Below are positions 24,231-32,724 of a stretch of 64,000 nt of DNA, piece by piece. Position 1 is the first letter of the stretch; each line of letters starts with the position of its first letter. The translations under genes and the position numbers were made by a program. The notes below the pieces were generated by a model. The model was not told the DNA's origin and ran no database searches. It was given only the letters and a program-made list of their open reading frames with translations. This DNA is from a virus: IMG/VR virus record IMGVR_UViG_3300034524_000084, positions 1 through 64,000 of that record; one strand, written 5' to 3'.

Positions 24231-24776
24231 ATGTATTATTTTCGATTGATTTTATTTTTTGTGTTACTGTTTTTGTTTGTAGTAACACCAATACATACTA
24301 TTAATAAAAGTGAAATTTTATTGAAAAATAACGAAATTTACAAAGAAAAAATTGCAAAAATAAAAGAAAATAATAATGATAATACAGTTCAAACTCAAAA
24401 AAATGCAAGTTTAAATAATAATAACACCAAAAATGATAAAAAACAACAATATAAAGTAGTTATTATGGAGGTTACCGCATATACCTTAAATGAATGTGGT
24501 AAATCTCCTGATAATAAATATTATGGTATAACGGCAAGCGGAACAAGAGCAAGAGAATATCGTACTGTTGCAGCAAGCAGAAGTATACCTTTTGGTACAA
24601 GACTCAGAATACCAGCTTTTGAAGAATTTGTTGGGAAGAGTAATATTGAGTTTGTTGTTGAAGATAGAGGAGGGGCTATAACAGAGGGAAAGTTAGATAT
24701 ATATGTATCAGATGTTAATTTAGCTAAACAGTGGGGCAGGAGAAAGGTTGAAGTGATAATTTATGGGAGGGATTAG
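24231..24776 (+). CDS. Secreted 3D-domain (RlpA/YocH-like) cell-wall protein
   Basis: A 181 aa protein, ATG at 24231 after GGGGTGG. N-terminal hydrophobic segment (LILFFVLLFLFVVTPI) as signal or anchor, an Asn/Lys-rich linker, then a 3D domain: VTAYTLNECGKSP, GITASGTRA, TVAASRSIPFGTRLRIP and DRGGAI..KLDIYV. The conserved Asp residues of this double-psi barrel are present. Relatives act on peptidoglycan; here perhaps wall remodelling during infection or lysogeny. Confidence 0.8.
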   Translation: MYYFRLILFFVLLFLFVVTPIHTINKSEILLKNNEIYKEKIAKIKENNNDNTVQTQKNASLNNNNTKNDKKQQYKVVIMEVTAYTLNECGKSPDNKYYGITASGTRAREYRTVAASRSIPFGTRLRIPAFEEFVGKSNIEFVVEDRGGAITEGKLDIYVSDVNLAKQWGRRKVEVIIYGRD

Positions 24777-24780
24777 TAGA

Positions 24781-24888
24781 ATGTTAGTAAAAATTGGGTT
24801 ATTTTTTATTATAATTTTCTTCTTGGTGTGGGTATATGCTATTTTTTCTTTGAAAACAGGAAATCATAATAATAGAGATTGGAGATGA
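24781..24888 (+). CDS. Single-pass membrane peptide, 35 aa
   Basis: ATG at 24781, two bases after the previous stop, with GGGAGGG in the preceding gene. Begins MLVKIGLFFIIIFFLVWVYA, then a short polar tail. Likely co-expressed with the 3D-domain protein. Confidence 0.55.
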   Translation: MLVKIGLFFIIIFFLVWVYAIFSLKTGNHNNRDWR

Positions 24889-24892
24889 TAAT

Positions 24893-25063
24893 ATGTGGTT
24901 AGCTTTGATAATAGTGTTATATGGTACAGTGTCTGCTTTGGTAGGGTTTATGCTATGCGCTTCATTCACAGCTGGTAAAATAAGCGAGTTAGAAGGGCAA
25001 CTATATGAATTACAGCAAGAATTGGGTAGAACGAGCCGAGAAAGAATACAAAGAAAATGTTAA
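24893..25063 (+). CDS. Small membrane protein, 56 aa
   Basis: ATG at 24893 behind GGAG. Hydrophobic N-terminus (MWLALIIVLYGTVSALVGF) and a charged helical C-terminus. This two-part plan resembles Rz1/spanin-like or holin-like peptides, without specific motifs. Overlaps the next gene by 59 nt in another frame. Confidence 0.5.
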   Translation: MWLALIIVLYGTVSALVGFMLCASFTAGKISELEGQLYELQQELGRTSRERIQRKC

Positions 25064-25196
25064 ATTTTTTGGGAAAGAGTATACATCTGATGGAGAAGTT
25101 ATGGCTGCCAGAGATGCATATAGGATTGTGAGTTGTGAATATAATTTATTGGGACGTATCTATGAAATGTATAAACAAATAAAAGAATCTGGGTGA
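25005..25196 (+). CDS. Hypothetical protein, 63 aa
   Basis: ATG at 25005 inside the end of the previous gene, with a weak AGGGC upstream. Charged and globular-looking (WVERAEKEYKENVKFFGKEY); codon use like its neighbours. Unknown function. Confidence 0.5.
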   Translation: MNYSKNWVERAEKEYKENVKFFGKEYTSDGEVMAARDAYRIVSCEYNLLGRIYEMYKQIKESG

Positions 25197-25200
25197 TAAA

Positions 25201-25458
25201 ATGGATAAAGGTAAACTAGTTTTTACTTTTTATGGTGTTCTAACAGGTACAAAATATAAGATTTACCCAACAGAAGGTAGATATGAGATTATTTATGAAG
25301 AATTACCCAAAGAAATGGTCGAGGCAATGGTAAGTGGGCATATAGAACGATTGGGTGTGGCTTTTAGAACTTTTTATTATACTCTTATGTATAATTTAGG
25401 AGTTTTTGCAATGATAGATAAAATATCGAAGAAAATTAATGAAAAAGCGAGGCGATAA
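25201..25458 (+). CDS. Hypothetical protein, 85 aa
   Basis: ATG four bases after the previous stop. Contains VSGHIERLGVAFRTFYYTLM; no recognised fold. Ends two bases before the GTG of the DHH gene. Confidence 0.55.
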   Translation: MDKGKLVFTFYGVLTGTKYKIYPTEGRYEIIYEELPKEMVEAMVSGHIERLGVAFRTFYYTLMYNLGVFAMIDKISKKINEKARR

Positions 25459-25459
25459 G

Positions 25460-26473
25460 GTGGTAATTACAGAAACACAATTTAAAACGATACAAACAAA
25501 TAAAATACCTACTAAAATAAAACTTTTCACACATACTGATTTAGATGGAGTTGGGTGTGCTATATTAGCAAATATAGTAAGTGTGGTTAATAATATTGAT
25601 GTAGAAATAGAATTTTGTGATTATAATAATATAAATAACAAAGTTAATGATTTTTTGAAGGTGATTAACAATTATGACAAAGTATTTATAACAGATATAT
25701 CGGTAAATGAAGAGGTGACAGAAAAGCTTGATAAATATAATGATAAAGTGGTTTTATTAGATCATCACAAGACAGCAAACTTTTTAAATAAGTATAAGTG
25801 GGCGCATGTATATGAAACTTTAGTTATTGATTTAGAAATTGATGTGTATATAAAAGTATGTGGAGCGTATTTATTTTTAGATTATTTAATTGCTTCAGAT
25901 TATCTAAAAAATTTTAAATTTTTAGATACTTTAACTGACTTTGTGGAAGTAATCCGAGAATATGATGTTTGGGAATGGATAGAAATTGATAATATTTTAG
26001 CAAAACAGTTGAATGATTTATTGTATATTTTAGGTAGAGAGAGATTTATTGAGGAATTCACTGAGCAACTGTTAAATGGGAAATTTGTAATAAATGACAA
26101 GTTAAATTTTTTATTGGAATTAGACCAAGAAAAGATTGATGATTATATAGAAAACAAAAATAAAAATTTGATTGTTAGAGATATAAAAGGATATAATGTT
26201 GGCATTGTATTTGCAGAAAGATACATATCAGAATTAGGAAGTAGATTAATGGAACTACATCCCGAATTAGATTTTGTTGTAATTATAAATATAGACAAGA
26301 CAATTAGCTATAGGACAAACAAAAATAATATTGATTTAGGCGAATTTGCTAAAATATATGGTGGTGGGGGGCACCCACAAGCAGCAGGAAGTCCTGTAAG
26401 TGATGAGGTAAAGAATAAAATTATTGATATGTTGTTCGAGAAAAAATTTACAAAGGGTATTGACAAAATATAA
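25460..26473 (+). CDS. DHH-family phosphoesterase (RecJ/NrnA-like nuclease)
   Basis: About 337 aa; I favour GTG at 25460, with ATG at 25439 as alternative. The DHH metal motifs are visible: HTDLDGVGCAIL, VFITDISV and LLDHHKTANF; the DHHA1 domain carries IYGGGGHPQAAGSP. Family members degrade short RNAs, nanoRNA or ssDNA 5'-3' with Mn2+. It directly precedes the TROVE/RNA locus, so an RNA-processing role is attractive, but replication/repair is equally possible. Confidence 0.85.
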   Translation: MVITETQFKTIQTNKIPTKIKLFTHTDLDGVGCAILANIVSVVNNIDVEIEFCDYNNINNKVNDFLKVINNYDKVFITDISVNEEVTEKLDKYNDKVVLLDHHKTANFLNKYKWAHVYETLVIDLEIDVYIKVCGAYLFLDYLIASDYLKNFKFLDTLTDFVEVIREYDVWEWIEIDNILAKQLNDLLYILGRERFIEEFTEQLLNGKFVINDKLNFLLELDQEKIDDYIENKNKNLIVRDIKGYNVGIVFAERYISELGSRLMELHPELDFVVIINIDKTISYRTNKNNIDLGEFAKIYGGGGHPQAAGSPVSDEVKNKIIDMLFEKKFTKGIDKI

Positions 26474-26530
26474 ATTTAGTGTTAAGATAAAATTACAGAT
26501 AAAAATAATAAAAATTTTTCAAAAAAGGTA

Positions 26531-26558
26531 TTGACAAAATAAAAATATGTGGTATAAT
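26531..26558 (+). promoter_or_regulatory. Promoter of the structured-RNA/TROVE locus
   Basis: TTGACA 26531-26536, TATAAT 26553-26558, spacer 16. It lies in a roughly 65-bp block (AATAATAAAAATTT .. TTGACA .. GGTATAAT .. AAATGTAAG) shared with the Cas12f promoter at 45272 and partly with 30059. Confidence 0.8.
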
Positions 26559-26578
26559 TAAAATGTAAGGTAAAGATA

Positions 26579-26637
26579 AAGATACGTACAGCGACGTTTC
26601 TTAATAGAGATTGTGGGTCTCTAAGTATGTGTATCTT
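26579..26637 (+). ncRNA. Structured RNA element 1 (Y-RNA-like candidate)
   Basis: Outer stem AAGATAC/GTATCTT, conserved GTACAGCGAC on the 5' side of the internal loop, and inner hairpin TAGAGA/TCTCTA. Same plan as elements 2-4. Transcribed from the 26531 promoter about 10 nt upstream. Bacterial Ro60/TROVE genes are typically beside Y RNA genes; assignment here is by location and repeated architecture only. Confidence 0.6.
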
Positions 26638-26653
26638 GTTTGAATAAACAGGA

Positions 26654-26712
26654 AAGGCGCATACAGCAAATGTTCTTGGGGGCAAGCCGATGCTTGCGTT
26701 TATGAGCGTCTT
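26654..26712 (+). ncRNA. Structured RNA element 2 (Y-RNA-like candidate)
   Basis: Outer stem AAGGCGC/GCGTCTT (one G-U), then ATACAGCAAAT, then inner hairpin GCAAGC-cgat-GCTTGC. The TACAGCAA box and the AAAGGC start are shared with elements 3 and 4. Confidence 0.65.
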
Positions 26713-26722
26713 GATACAATGA

Positions 26723-26782
26723 AAGGCACTTACAGCAAATAGTACAAGGATAAGCCTGTTAAGCTTATGTCCTCAGTGCCTT
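26723..26782 (+). ncRNA. Structured RNA element 3 (Y-RNA-like candidate)
   Basis: Perfect 8-bp outer stem AAGGCACT/AGTGCCTT, TACAGCAAAT box, inner hairpin GGATAAGC/GCTTATGTCC. A CTAACTT/AAGTTAG hairpin (26784-26814) and an SD-proximal CGATACT/AGTATCG pair (26818-26855) follow before the TROVE start, which could gate its translation. Confidence 0.65.
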
Positions 26783-26867
26783 GCTAACTTACGATAAAGT
26801 AACTCTAAAGTTAGTTTCGATACTAACAGCATAATAATAATGATTAAAAGTATCGAGGAGGGATATT

Positions 26868-28340
26868 ATGAGTGAAAAATTTATAAAAGCATTAGAGAGA
26901 GAGAATAATTATACTACTACAGAAAATGGAGCAATAGCACTAAAAAGCACAAATAGTACTCTGTTGGATTTGTTCGGTGAAATAGGGGCTCTAAGGGGAA
27001 GGACGGAGAATGAAATAGAAGCAAAATTTATAAAAGCATTCGCAGAAGATAAATTATTGGCAACTAAAATGGCATTTTACGCAAGAGATATTAGAGGTGG
27101 TCTTGGTGAAAGAAGAGTGTTTAGAGTAATTTTAAAATACTTAGCTAATGTTCGTCCAGAAATAGTGATAAAAAACCTGTATAATATACCTTTTTATGGT
27201 AGATGGGATGACTTATATACCCTAATAGGTACCCCAGTAGAAAAAAGCATGTGGGAATTCATAAAAAGACAGTTGCAAGAAGACTTAGAAAGCATGGCTA
27301 ATAATAAACCAGTAAGCTTGTTAGGGAAATGGTTAAAGTCAGTAAACACAAGCTCACAAGAATCAAGAGTATTAGGTAAATTAACCGCCAAAAATTTAGG
27401 ATTAAGTGAAAAACAATATAGAAAAATATTGTCAGAGCTTAGGAAATATATAGATGTAGTAGAAAGAAAGATGACGGCTAACGAATGGGATAAAATAAAT
27501 TACTCATCTGTTCCTTCAAGAGCTATGACGATATATAGAAATGCTTTCTATAGACATGACCCTAACAGATTTGATGAGTTTATTGAAAATGTTAAGCAGG
27601 GAAAAGAAAAAATAAATTCATCTACCTTATATCCTTACGATATATTAGAAAGAATGTGTGATGGAGGGTTTGATTTAGCATATATAAAGTATGACCCAGT
27701 ATTAGAAGAACAATGGAAAGCACTACCGAACTATATAGATGGCGAACATAATGTATTGGTAATGGCAGACACTTCAGGTAGTATGATAGGTAGACCAATG
27801 GCAACATCGGTAGGATTAGCGATATACTTTGCTGAAAGGAATAAAGGTATATGGCGCAACAAATTTATGACGTTCTCTTCTGAACCTTCATTTGTAAAAA
27901 TAAAAGGTGATACATTATATGAAAAATTGAAGTGTGTGCCAGAAATTGTAGGAAATACAAATTTAGAAGCTGCATTAAAATTAATTTTAGATACTGCTAT
28001 TAAGCATAAATTAACACAAGAAGATATACCAAAATCATTAATCATTATATCAGATATGCAATTTGATGATGCTACTAAGGATTATGGTAAAATGACATTT
28101 TACGATACAATGAAAGAAATATATAACAGAGCAGGATATGAAATACCAAATATAGTATTTTGGCAAGTAGATAGTAGAAGAGATTCATTCCAAGTCACAT
28201 CAGAATATAAAGGAGTACAATTAGCAAGTGGACAATCGCCAAGCGTATTTAAATCGATACTTAATACAATAGGGAAAACCCCACATGAAGCAATGTTAGA
28301 AATATTGAATAATCCAAGATATGATTATGTGGTAGTCTAA
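26868..28340 (+). CDS. TROVE-domain/vWA protein (Ro60-like, DUF2828-type)
   Basis: A 490 aa protein. N-terminal helical-repeat TROVE ring domain (residues 25-280; FYARDIRGGLGERR, YNIPFYGRWDDLY, PVSLLGKWLKSVNTSS). C-terminal von Willebrand A domain with an intact MIDAS DTSGS at residues 301-305 and IIISDMQFDD. Ro60 proteins bind misfolded ncRNAs and Y RNAs and, in bacteria, tether RNA to nucleases. Flanked on both sides by related structured RNA elements, with an RtcB ligase 25 kb downstream, echoing the rsr-Y RNA-rtcB linkage of some bacteria. GAGGAGGG precedes the ATG. Confidence 0.88.
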   Translation: MSEKFIKALERENNYTTTENGAIALKSTNSTLLDLFGEIGALRGRTENEIEAKFIKAFAEDKLLATKMAFYARDIRGGLGERRVFRVILKYLANVRPEIVIKNLYNIPFYGRWDDLYTLIGTPVEKSMWEFIKRQLQEDLESMANNKPVSLLGKWLKSVNTSSQESRVLGKLTAKNLGLSEKQYRKILSELRKYIDVVERKMTANEWDKINYSSVPSRAMTIYRNAFYRHDPNRFDEFIENVKQGKEKINSSTLYPYDILERMCDGGFDLAYIKYDPVLEEQWKALPNYIDGEHNVLVMADTSGSMIGRPMATSVGLAIYFAERNKGIWRNKFMTFSSEPSFVKIKGDTLYEKLKCVPEIVGNTNLEAALKLILDTAIKHKLTQEDIPKSLIIISDMQFDDATKDYGKMTFYDTMKEIYNRAGYEIPNIVFWQVDSRRDSFQVTSEYKGVQLASGQSPSVFKSILNTIGKTPHEAMLEILNNPRYDYVVV

Positions 28341-28347
28341 GTTGTAA

Positions 28348-28401
28348 AAGGCGCTTGCAGCAACTACTCGGGGGTTCTTGAAAAACCTTGCTGGGCGCCT
28401 T
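28348..28401 (+). ncRNA. Structured RNA element 4 (Y-RNA-like candidate, also terminator-like)
   Basis: Eight bases after the TROVE stop. Perfect outer stem AAGGCGC/GCGCCTT, GCAGCAAC box, and inner GGGTT..AACC hairpin. The T-run TTGTTTTT that follows could terminate the TROVE transcript, so this element may serve both as 3' end and as a processed RNA. Confidence 0.65.
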
Positions 28402-28431
28402 GTTTTTATCAAAAATAAGGAGGGGGATAAC

Positions 28432-28668
28432 ATGAAAGGGAGAGTAATTATTGATTTGAGTGATTTTAATGAACTTGTAACCAATAATGAGGAACTTAGC
28501 TGGATAATATCGGTTATATCGGGAGCAACATCAATAGTACCACAAGATAAAACATTTAAGTTTGTAGTTGACACAAATAAACTCAAAAAATTAATACAAA
28601 AATATGGATTATACTACAAATCTACAGAAGTAGATGATAACGAAAAATTAGAAGTAGAATTTGTATGA
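28432..28668 (+). CDS. Hypothetical protein, 78 aa
   Basis: ATG at 28432 after AGGAGGGGG; the longer frame from 28378 runs through RNA element 4 and is rejected. Contains FVVDTNKLKKLIQKYGLYYK. Overlaps the next ORF slightly. Function unknown. Confidence 0.6.
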   Translation: MKGRVIIDLSDFNELVTNNEELSWIISVISGATSIVPQDKTFKFVVDTNKLKKLIQKYGLYYKSTEVDDNEKLEVEFV

Positions 28669-28681
28669 TTGGAGTGGTTAT

Positions 28682-29137
28682 ATGATAACAAAAGAAATAT
28701 TAGAAAAATTAAGGAAAGAACAATTTGAATATATGAGAGCTAAATATCCAATGGGTGATTTACCTAAATCTATGTTTATTGGTGGAAAATTTAATTTTAA
28801 TAATTGGAATGGTGCAGATGACTTAATTAGATGTTATTTTTATGATGTTGAGATGTCTGATAAGTGGCAAATAGGGTATGAATTAAGAGATGGTTATTTG
28901 ATTGTGAATTTATTTTATCATTGGGATCAAGCTTTTGCTATTGTAATTCATTATTGGCTTAATAATTCAGAAGAAATGTTTGAGGAAATACATGATATAT
29001 ACTATTTTTCATGGTATAAGCATCATGGACATACAGATATAGCTATTAAAAATGGGCATATCATGACGGAGGATGAATATATTGAATTGCTTAATTTGAT
29101 AGAAAAAACTGGATATGAATTTTGGATAGGCAAATAA
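28682..29137 (+). CDS. Hypothetical protein, 151 aa
   Basis: ATG at 28682 behind GGAGTGG. Aromatic and acidic (NWNGADDLIRCYFYDVEM, YHWDQAFAIVIHYWL); no catalytic motif recognised. Confidence 0.6.
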   Translation: MITKEILEKLRKEQFEYMRAKYPMGDLPKSMFIGGKFNFNNWNGADDLIRCYFYDVEMSDKWQIGYELRDGYLIVNLFYHWDQAFAIVIHYWLNNSEEMFEEIHDIYYFSWYKHHGHTDIAIKNGHIMTEDEYIELLNLIEKTGYEFWIGK

Positions 29138-29150
29138 GGGGCGATGAAGA

Positions 29151-29352
29151 ATGACAAAAATAGAAGAATATTTAACAATGAAGAAAAAGACAAAAAAATA
29201 GAAGAGATATTTGAGAAAGCAAAAAAGCTCTTGGATGAAGAAAATGCGTAAAAATTGGTGAATATAATTTAGAAGATGTAGAAAAAGTTTTAGGGAAATT
29301 ATTTGAATGTTTGTATACTGAAGGTGTAAATTATTTTGTTATACCAGATTAA
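29151..29352 (+). pseudogene. Small gene with two A-run frameshifts
   Basis: Pieces in three frames line up as one protein: MTKIEEYLTMKKKTKK, then IEEIFEKAKKLLDEE, then KIGEYNLEDVEKVLGKLFEC and on to the TAA at 29352. Adding one A in each of two A-runs restores a single frame of about 67 codons. Real decay or homopolymer sequencing error; helical, charged product. Confidence 0.55.
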
Positions 29353-29368
29353 AAGGGAGGAGATTAAT

Positions 29369-29752
29369 ATGATTAAGAAAGTCGAAATTGAAAAAAGTAA
29401 AGAATATAATTTAGCTGGAGAACCAAGAGATATTATGTGGATTACTTTTGTTTGTGAAAATAATAGAAGGGTAAGTACTAGCTTGGATTTTGCGAATGCT
29501 TATCATTTATTAGATTGGAATGGGAATAATCCTGTAGAATTGTTGAGGGAAGTTTTGGAACTAAATAAGGAGTTGTATTTGTGGAGTAGTAGCAGGGCAG
29601 AATTAGAAAAATTATTAGAAGAAGTTGAACCTCATGAACTTGACATAAAATATGAGTGGTTAAAAAGAGAAGAACAAAAATTGTTAGAGCAGCTCAAAAA
29701 GATAAGAGACGAGATAGAAAATATTGAATTTATAAAAAGAGAGGGGATGTAA
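29369..29752 (+). CDS. Hypothetical protein with C-terminal coiled coil, 127 aa
   Basis: ATG at 29369 after GGGAGGAG. Beta-rich start, then a heptad-rich C-terminus (EEQKLLEQLKKIRDEIENIE). Function unknown. Confidence 0.6.
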   Translation: MIKKVEIEKSKEYNLAGEPRDIMWITFVCENNRRVSTSLDFANAYHLLDWNGNNPVELLREVLELNKELYLWSSSRAELEKLLEEVEPHELDIKYEWLKREEQKLLEQLKKIRDEIENIEFIKREGM

Positions 29753-29754
29753 TT

Positions 29755-29994
29755 GTGAGTTATAAACATTTACCAAGTCAATTATTTTTGAATGAACACG
29801 AAGAAATATTAGCTTCTTTTGAATGGATGAAAGATGTGTTAGATGAATTTAAAAAAGCAATAAAGATAAGATATAATGATAACACAGCATATGTTAAAAT
29901 AAATAAGGGGTTAATTGAAGAATTATTAAAGAAAACAGATGTATTACAAGAAGTGCCAGATGATATAGATATTGTATTTGAGTGGGAAAGATAA
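29755..29994 (+). CDS. Hypothetical protein, 79 aa
   Basis: GTG at 29755, AGAGGGG upstream, two bases after the previous stop. Mixed alpha/beta, acidic C-terminus. Unknown. Confidence 0.55.
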   Translation: MSYKHLPSQLFLNEHEEILASFEWMKDVLDEFKKAIKIRYNDNTAYVKINKGLIEELLKKTDVLQEVPDDIDIVFEWER

Positions 29995-30058
29995 AACAAA
30001 AGAAGAATAAATTGTGGTTTTGTCAAATAAAAATAATAAAAATTTATCAAAAAATATC

Positions 30059-30086
30059 TTGACAAACTAAGAAAATATGCTATAAT
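30059..30086 (+). promoter_or_regulatory. Promoter for 30182
   Basis: TTGACA 30059-30064, TATAAT 30081-30086, spacer 16. Upstream AATAATAAAAATTT matches the blocks at 26.5 and 45.2 kb. A three-codon ORF (Met-Arg-Gln) with a perfect AGGAGGTG follows. Confidence 0.75.
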
Positions 30087-30181
30087 ATTTATCGAGGAGG
30101 TGATATGAGGCAGTAATAAAGTGGTAAACTTAAATGATAATAGTAAACAATATAAATAATGATTAAGGAGGAGATTGTACT

Positions 30182-30982
30182 GTGGCGGAACAAAGATTAT
30201 ATAAACATTTAGAAGAATTAGTTTATAATAATAATCCAACAATTATTTGTAATTGGGCTACAGGTTTAGGACGAACATATGGAGTTGCGCAAAAGATAAT
30301 AAAAAATAGACTATCAAATGTTTTATATGTGAGTTTTGATTCAAAAATAGACCATTTAGCAAATAAAATATCTGTAATAGTTAAAGACAAAGATTTCCCA
30401 GATAGAGATAATGTTTTTCTACGAATATCTAAAGAATATATAATTATTAAATATCGAGACAATGAGCATACAAAAACCCAAATTTTTAATGCTGAAACAT
30501 TGAGAAGCGGAGATTATGTTCCTGATTGTTTTGATTTAATAATCTTTGATGGGGTATTGCCTTTTAATATTGGTTATAAAGCAAAACAGATGGTATCAAT
30601 GATTAGTGTTAATAATTATGATAAAAAATTGCAAAGATTGTACCCAATGGCTGATATTATCGAGTATGATTATAGATATGGTGTCGAACAAGGTATTTTA
30701 GATGAAAACACAATTAAAAAAATAGAAGATGAATCTTATTATTATGATAAGTTTGCTATTTTAGATAAACCTGAAAGCAAATTAATAAATAATAATTATA
30801 ATGATAGATATCACGAAGTTGCTGATACTTATATAGTTACAGATCGAAACAAATTTTTGGTACAAACATTAGCAAAACTTTATACTGAATATGATGGAAT
30901 TTTCCCAAGTGAAGGGACATTATCGTATAGATTGACTTTGTTAAATATGATTTTTCGAATTAAAAAAGCTTTGGAAAGTTAA
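30182..30982 (+). CDS. Hypothetical protein, 266 aa, degenerate P-loop-like start
   Basis: GTG at 30182 after AAGGAGGAG. Near residue 20 NWATGLGRTYGVAQKI resembles a Walker A but lacks GK[TS]; later FDLIIFDGVLPFN resembles a Walker B strand. It may be a degraded helicase-like ATPase domain. No partner is evident; it precedes the RecA-like/SSB group. Confidence 0.55.
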   Translation: MAEQRLYKHLEELVYNNNPTIICNWATGLGRTYGVAQKIIKNRLSNVLYVSFDSKIDHLANKISVIVKDKDFPDRDNVFLRISKEYIIIKYRDNEHTKTQIFNAETLRSGDYVPDCFDLIIFDGVLPFNIGYKAKQMVSMISVNNYDKKLQRLYPMADIIEYDYRYGVEQGILDENTIKKIEDESYYYDKFAILDKPESKLINNNYNDRYHEVADTYIVTDRNKFLVQTLAKLYTEYDGIFPSEGTLSYRLTLLNMIFRIKKALES

Positions 30983-31060
30983 GCTACAAATAATTCAATA
31001 AAAGAGTAGTTTTATTTAATAAGTGCAAATTATAATAATAATGGTATAGGAGGTGGTAGC

Positions 31061-31252
31061 GTGGTATTAACAAAACATCAAATAGAAACATTCTCTGTAG
31101 AAAAGACTACGCATCATGTACATGCAGAACCCAATGATTATTTTCTTGAAATATCAGACGAAAAAATACTTTCCTTAGTAAAAATTCGTATTAAAGATAC
31201 TGAAACTTATGTAAAAAAAGATGACTTAAAGATAATTTTAAATAATCTATAA
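31061..31252 (+). CDS. Hypothetical protein, 63 aa
   Basis: GTG at 31061, AGGAGGTGG upstream; 14 nt before the RecA-like ATPase. Beta-rich. Unknown. Confidence 0.55.
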   Translation: MVLTKHQIETFSVEKTTHHVHAEPNDYFLEISDEKILSLVKIRIKDTETYVKKDDLKIILNNL

Positions 31253-31266
31253 GGAGGTAATTTTTA

Positions 31267-32244
31267 GTGGGAATTAAAAAAGCAAGTGCAGTAAGGAAAA
31301 AGCCGTTAAAAATTTTATTGTTTGGAGATGCAGGCACAGGCAAAACTCATTTTTCGCTTCAAGCAACTCCTGGCAAGACATTAGTGTTTGACACTGAAAA
31401 CGGTACGGATTTATTTGAAGGCAGGAAGGGATTTGAGTTTGATTACTGGGTAGACGATGAAGGAATGAAAACTGCAAGCATTAAAGAGCTTAATAAAGCT
31501 ATCGATTATTTAGAGACACCAGAAGGGCGTGAACAGTATGAAACATTTGTGGTAGATAATATATCGGATATTTGGGATAATATTCAAGCACAGAGGTTGG
31601 AATACAAAGATAATTTAGCGATAAAAAGAGGTAAAGCAATAGAGGATAGAAACGAAACAGAGATTGAAGCATTCAATATGAAAGATTGGGCAGACATGAA
31701 GAAAATTTATAAAAATATGATGTTAAGATTAAAAAATTTACCACAGAATATTATATTAATAGCAAGAGAAAAAGAAATATCAGAGACTAAACCAGATGGT
31801 AGCGTGGTTAAAACTGGTGAATACATATTTGATGCAGAAAAAGGGACAAAGTATGCTGTAGATTTTATAATTAGGTTAGTTTTTGACGAAAAAACCAACA
31901 AAAGATATGCAGTTATAATAAAAAGCAGAAGTGATGTATTAAAGAAAAATGAAGTGGTAGAAAATCCAACATTTGCCCTATTTGACAAGGTTGTTAATTC
32001 AATGAAAGATGGGGTAGAAGCTGATAGGTTAAGCACTAAAGAAGAAAACATTTTTGACGAAGAGGAAGAACTAAAAGATATTCTGCAAGAAATTCATGAA
32101 TTAGCAACTACTATAGCAAAAGTAAATAGAGAGACTGTAATAGAAGCCATTAAAAAACATCACAGCAGCGCTAACTATAACAGCATTAAAGACATAGAAG
32201 TAGCAAGAAAAGTTTTAGAAGAATTGCAAAGTATTAATATTTAG
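31267..32244 (+). CDS. RecA-like phage ATPase (AAA_24 / Sak4-like)
   Basis: A 325 aa protein with GTG start. Walker A FGDAGTGKTHFS at about residue 20, LVFDTENG, then Walker B-like FVVDNISDIWD and sensor-like IILIAREKE. This is the architecture of phage nucleotide-binding proteins that include the Sak4 single-strand-annealing ATPases. Direct linkage to SSB supports a role in recombination or replication. Confidence 0.75.
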   Translation: MGIKKASAVRKKPLKILLFGDAGTGKTHFSLQATPGKTLVFDTENGTDLFEGRKGFEFDYWVDDEGMKTASIKELNKAIDYLETPEGREQYETFVVDNISDIWDNIQAQRLEYKDNLAIKRGKAIEDRNETEIEAFNMKDWADMKKIYKNMMLRLKNLPQNIILIAREKEISETKPDGSVVKTGEYIFDAEKGTKYAVDFIIRLVFDEKTNKRYAVIIKSRSDVLKKNEVVENPTFALFDKVVNSMKDGVEADRLSTKEENIFDEEEELKDILQEIHELATTIAKVNRETVIEAIKKHHSSANYNSIKDIEVARKVLEELQSINI

Positions 32245-32256
32245 GAGGTAATTTTA

Positions 32257-32667
32257 TTGAGTATAAGAAATCATGTAGTTTTGATAGGACGTACAACTAA
32301 AGAACCAATTTTAAAAAAATTGCCCTCTGGAACATCAGTTATAAATTTTACATTGGCAGTTAGTAGCAACAGAAAAGATGATAAAGGTAATTATCTTACT
32401 GATTTTATACCTGTTGTAGCTTGGGGTAAAACAGCTGAATTTATAGATAAATATGTCTCCAAAGGAACTAAAATAGTTGTTATGGGGAGTTTACAAACAA
32501 GAAGTTGGGTTGACCAATCGGGAGCCAAGCATTTTGCAATGGAGGTTTTAGCTGACAATATAGAGTTTGCAGATGGAAAAAAGGATAATAATCCTAAGAA
32601 TAATGTAAATAATAATGATTTTGGTGATTATCCTTTTACTTCTGATGGAGAGGATTTGCCATTTTAA
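32257..32667 (+). CDS. ssb: Single-stranded DNA-binding protein
   Basis: A 136 aa protein, TTG start after AGGAGG. OB-fold features: NHVVLIGRTTKEPILK, INFTLAVSSNR, FIPVVAWGKTAEFI and KGTKIVVMGSLQTRSW. The C-terminus is acidic and ends DLPF, the tail that recruits replication partners. A hairpin (32674-32695) follows. Confidence 0.95.
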   Translation: MSIRNHVVLIGRTTKEPILKKLPSGTSVINFTLAVSSNRKDDKGNYLTDFIPVVAWGKTAEFIDKYVSKGTKIVVMGSLQTRSWVDQSGAKHFAMEVLADNIEFADGKKDNNPKNNVNNNDFGDYPFTSDGEDLPF

Positions 32668-32724
32668 GATTAGGATAGGGGGTAATACCCCTATCTCAAA
32701 ATAAAAATTTAAGGAGGAGGAATA

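Noticed and set aside
26579-26782. tRNA genes upstream of the TROVE gene
   Set aside because: The elements lack a cloverleaf, CCA end and anticodon arm; they are repeated two-stem RNAs of about 60 nt.
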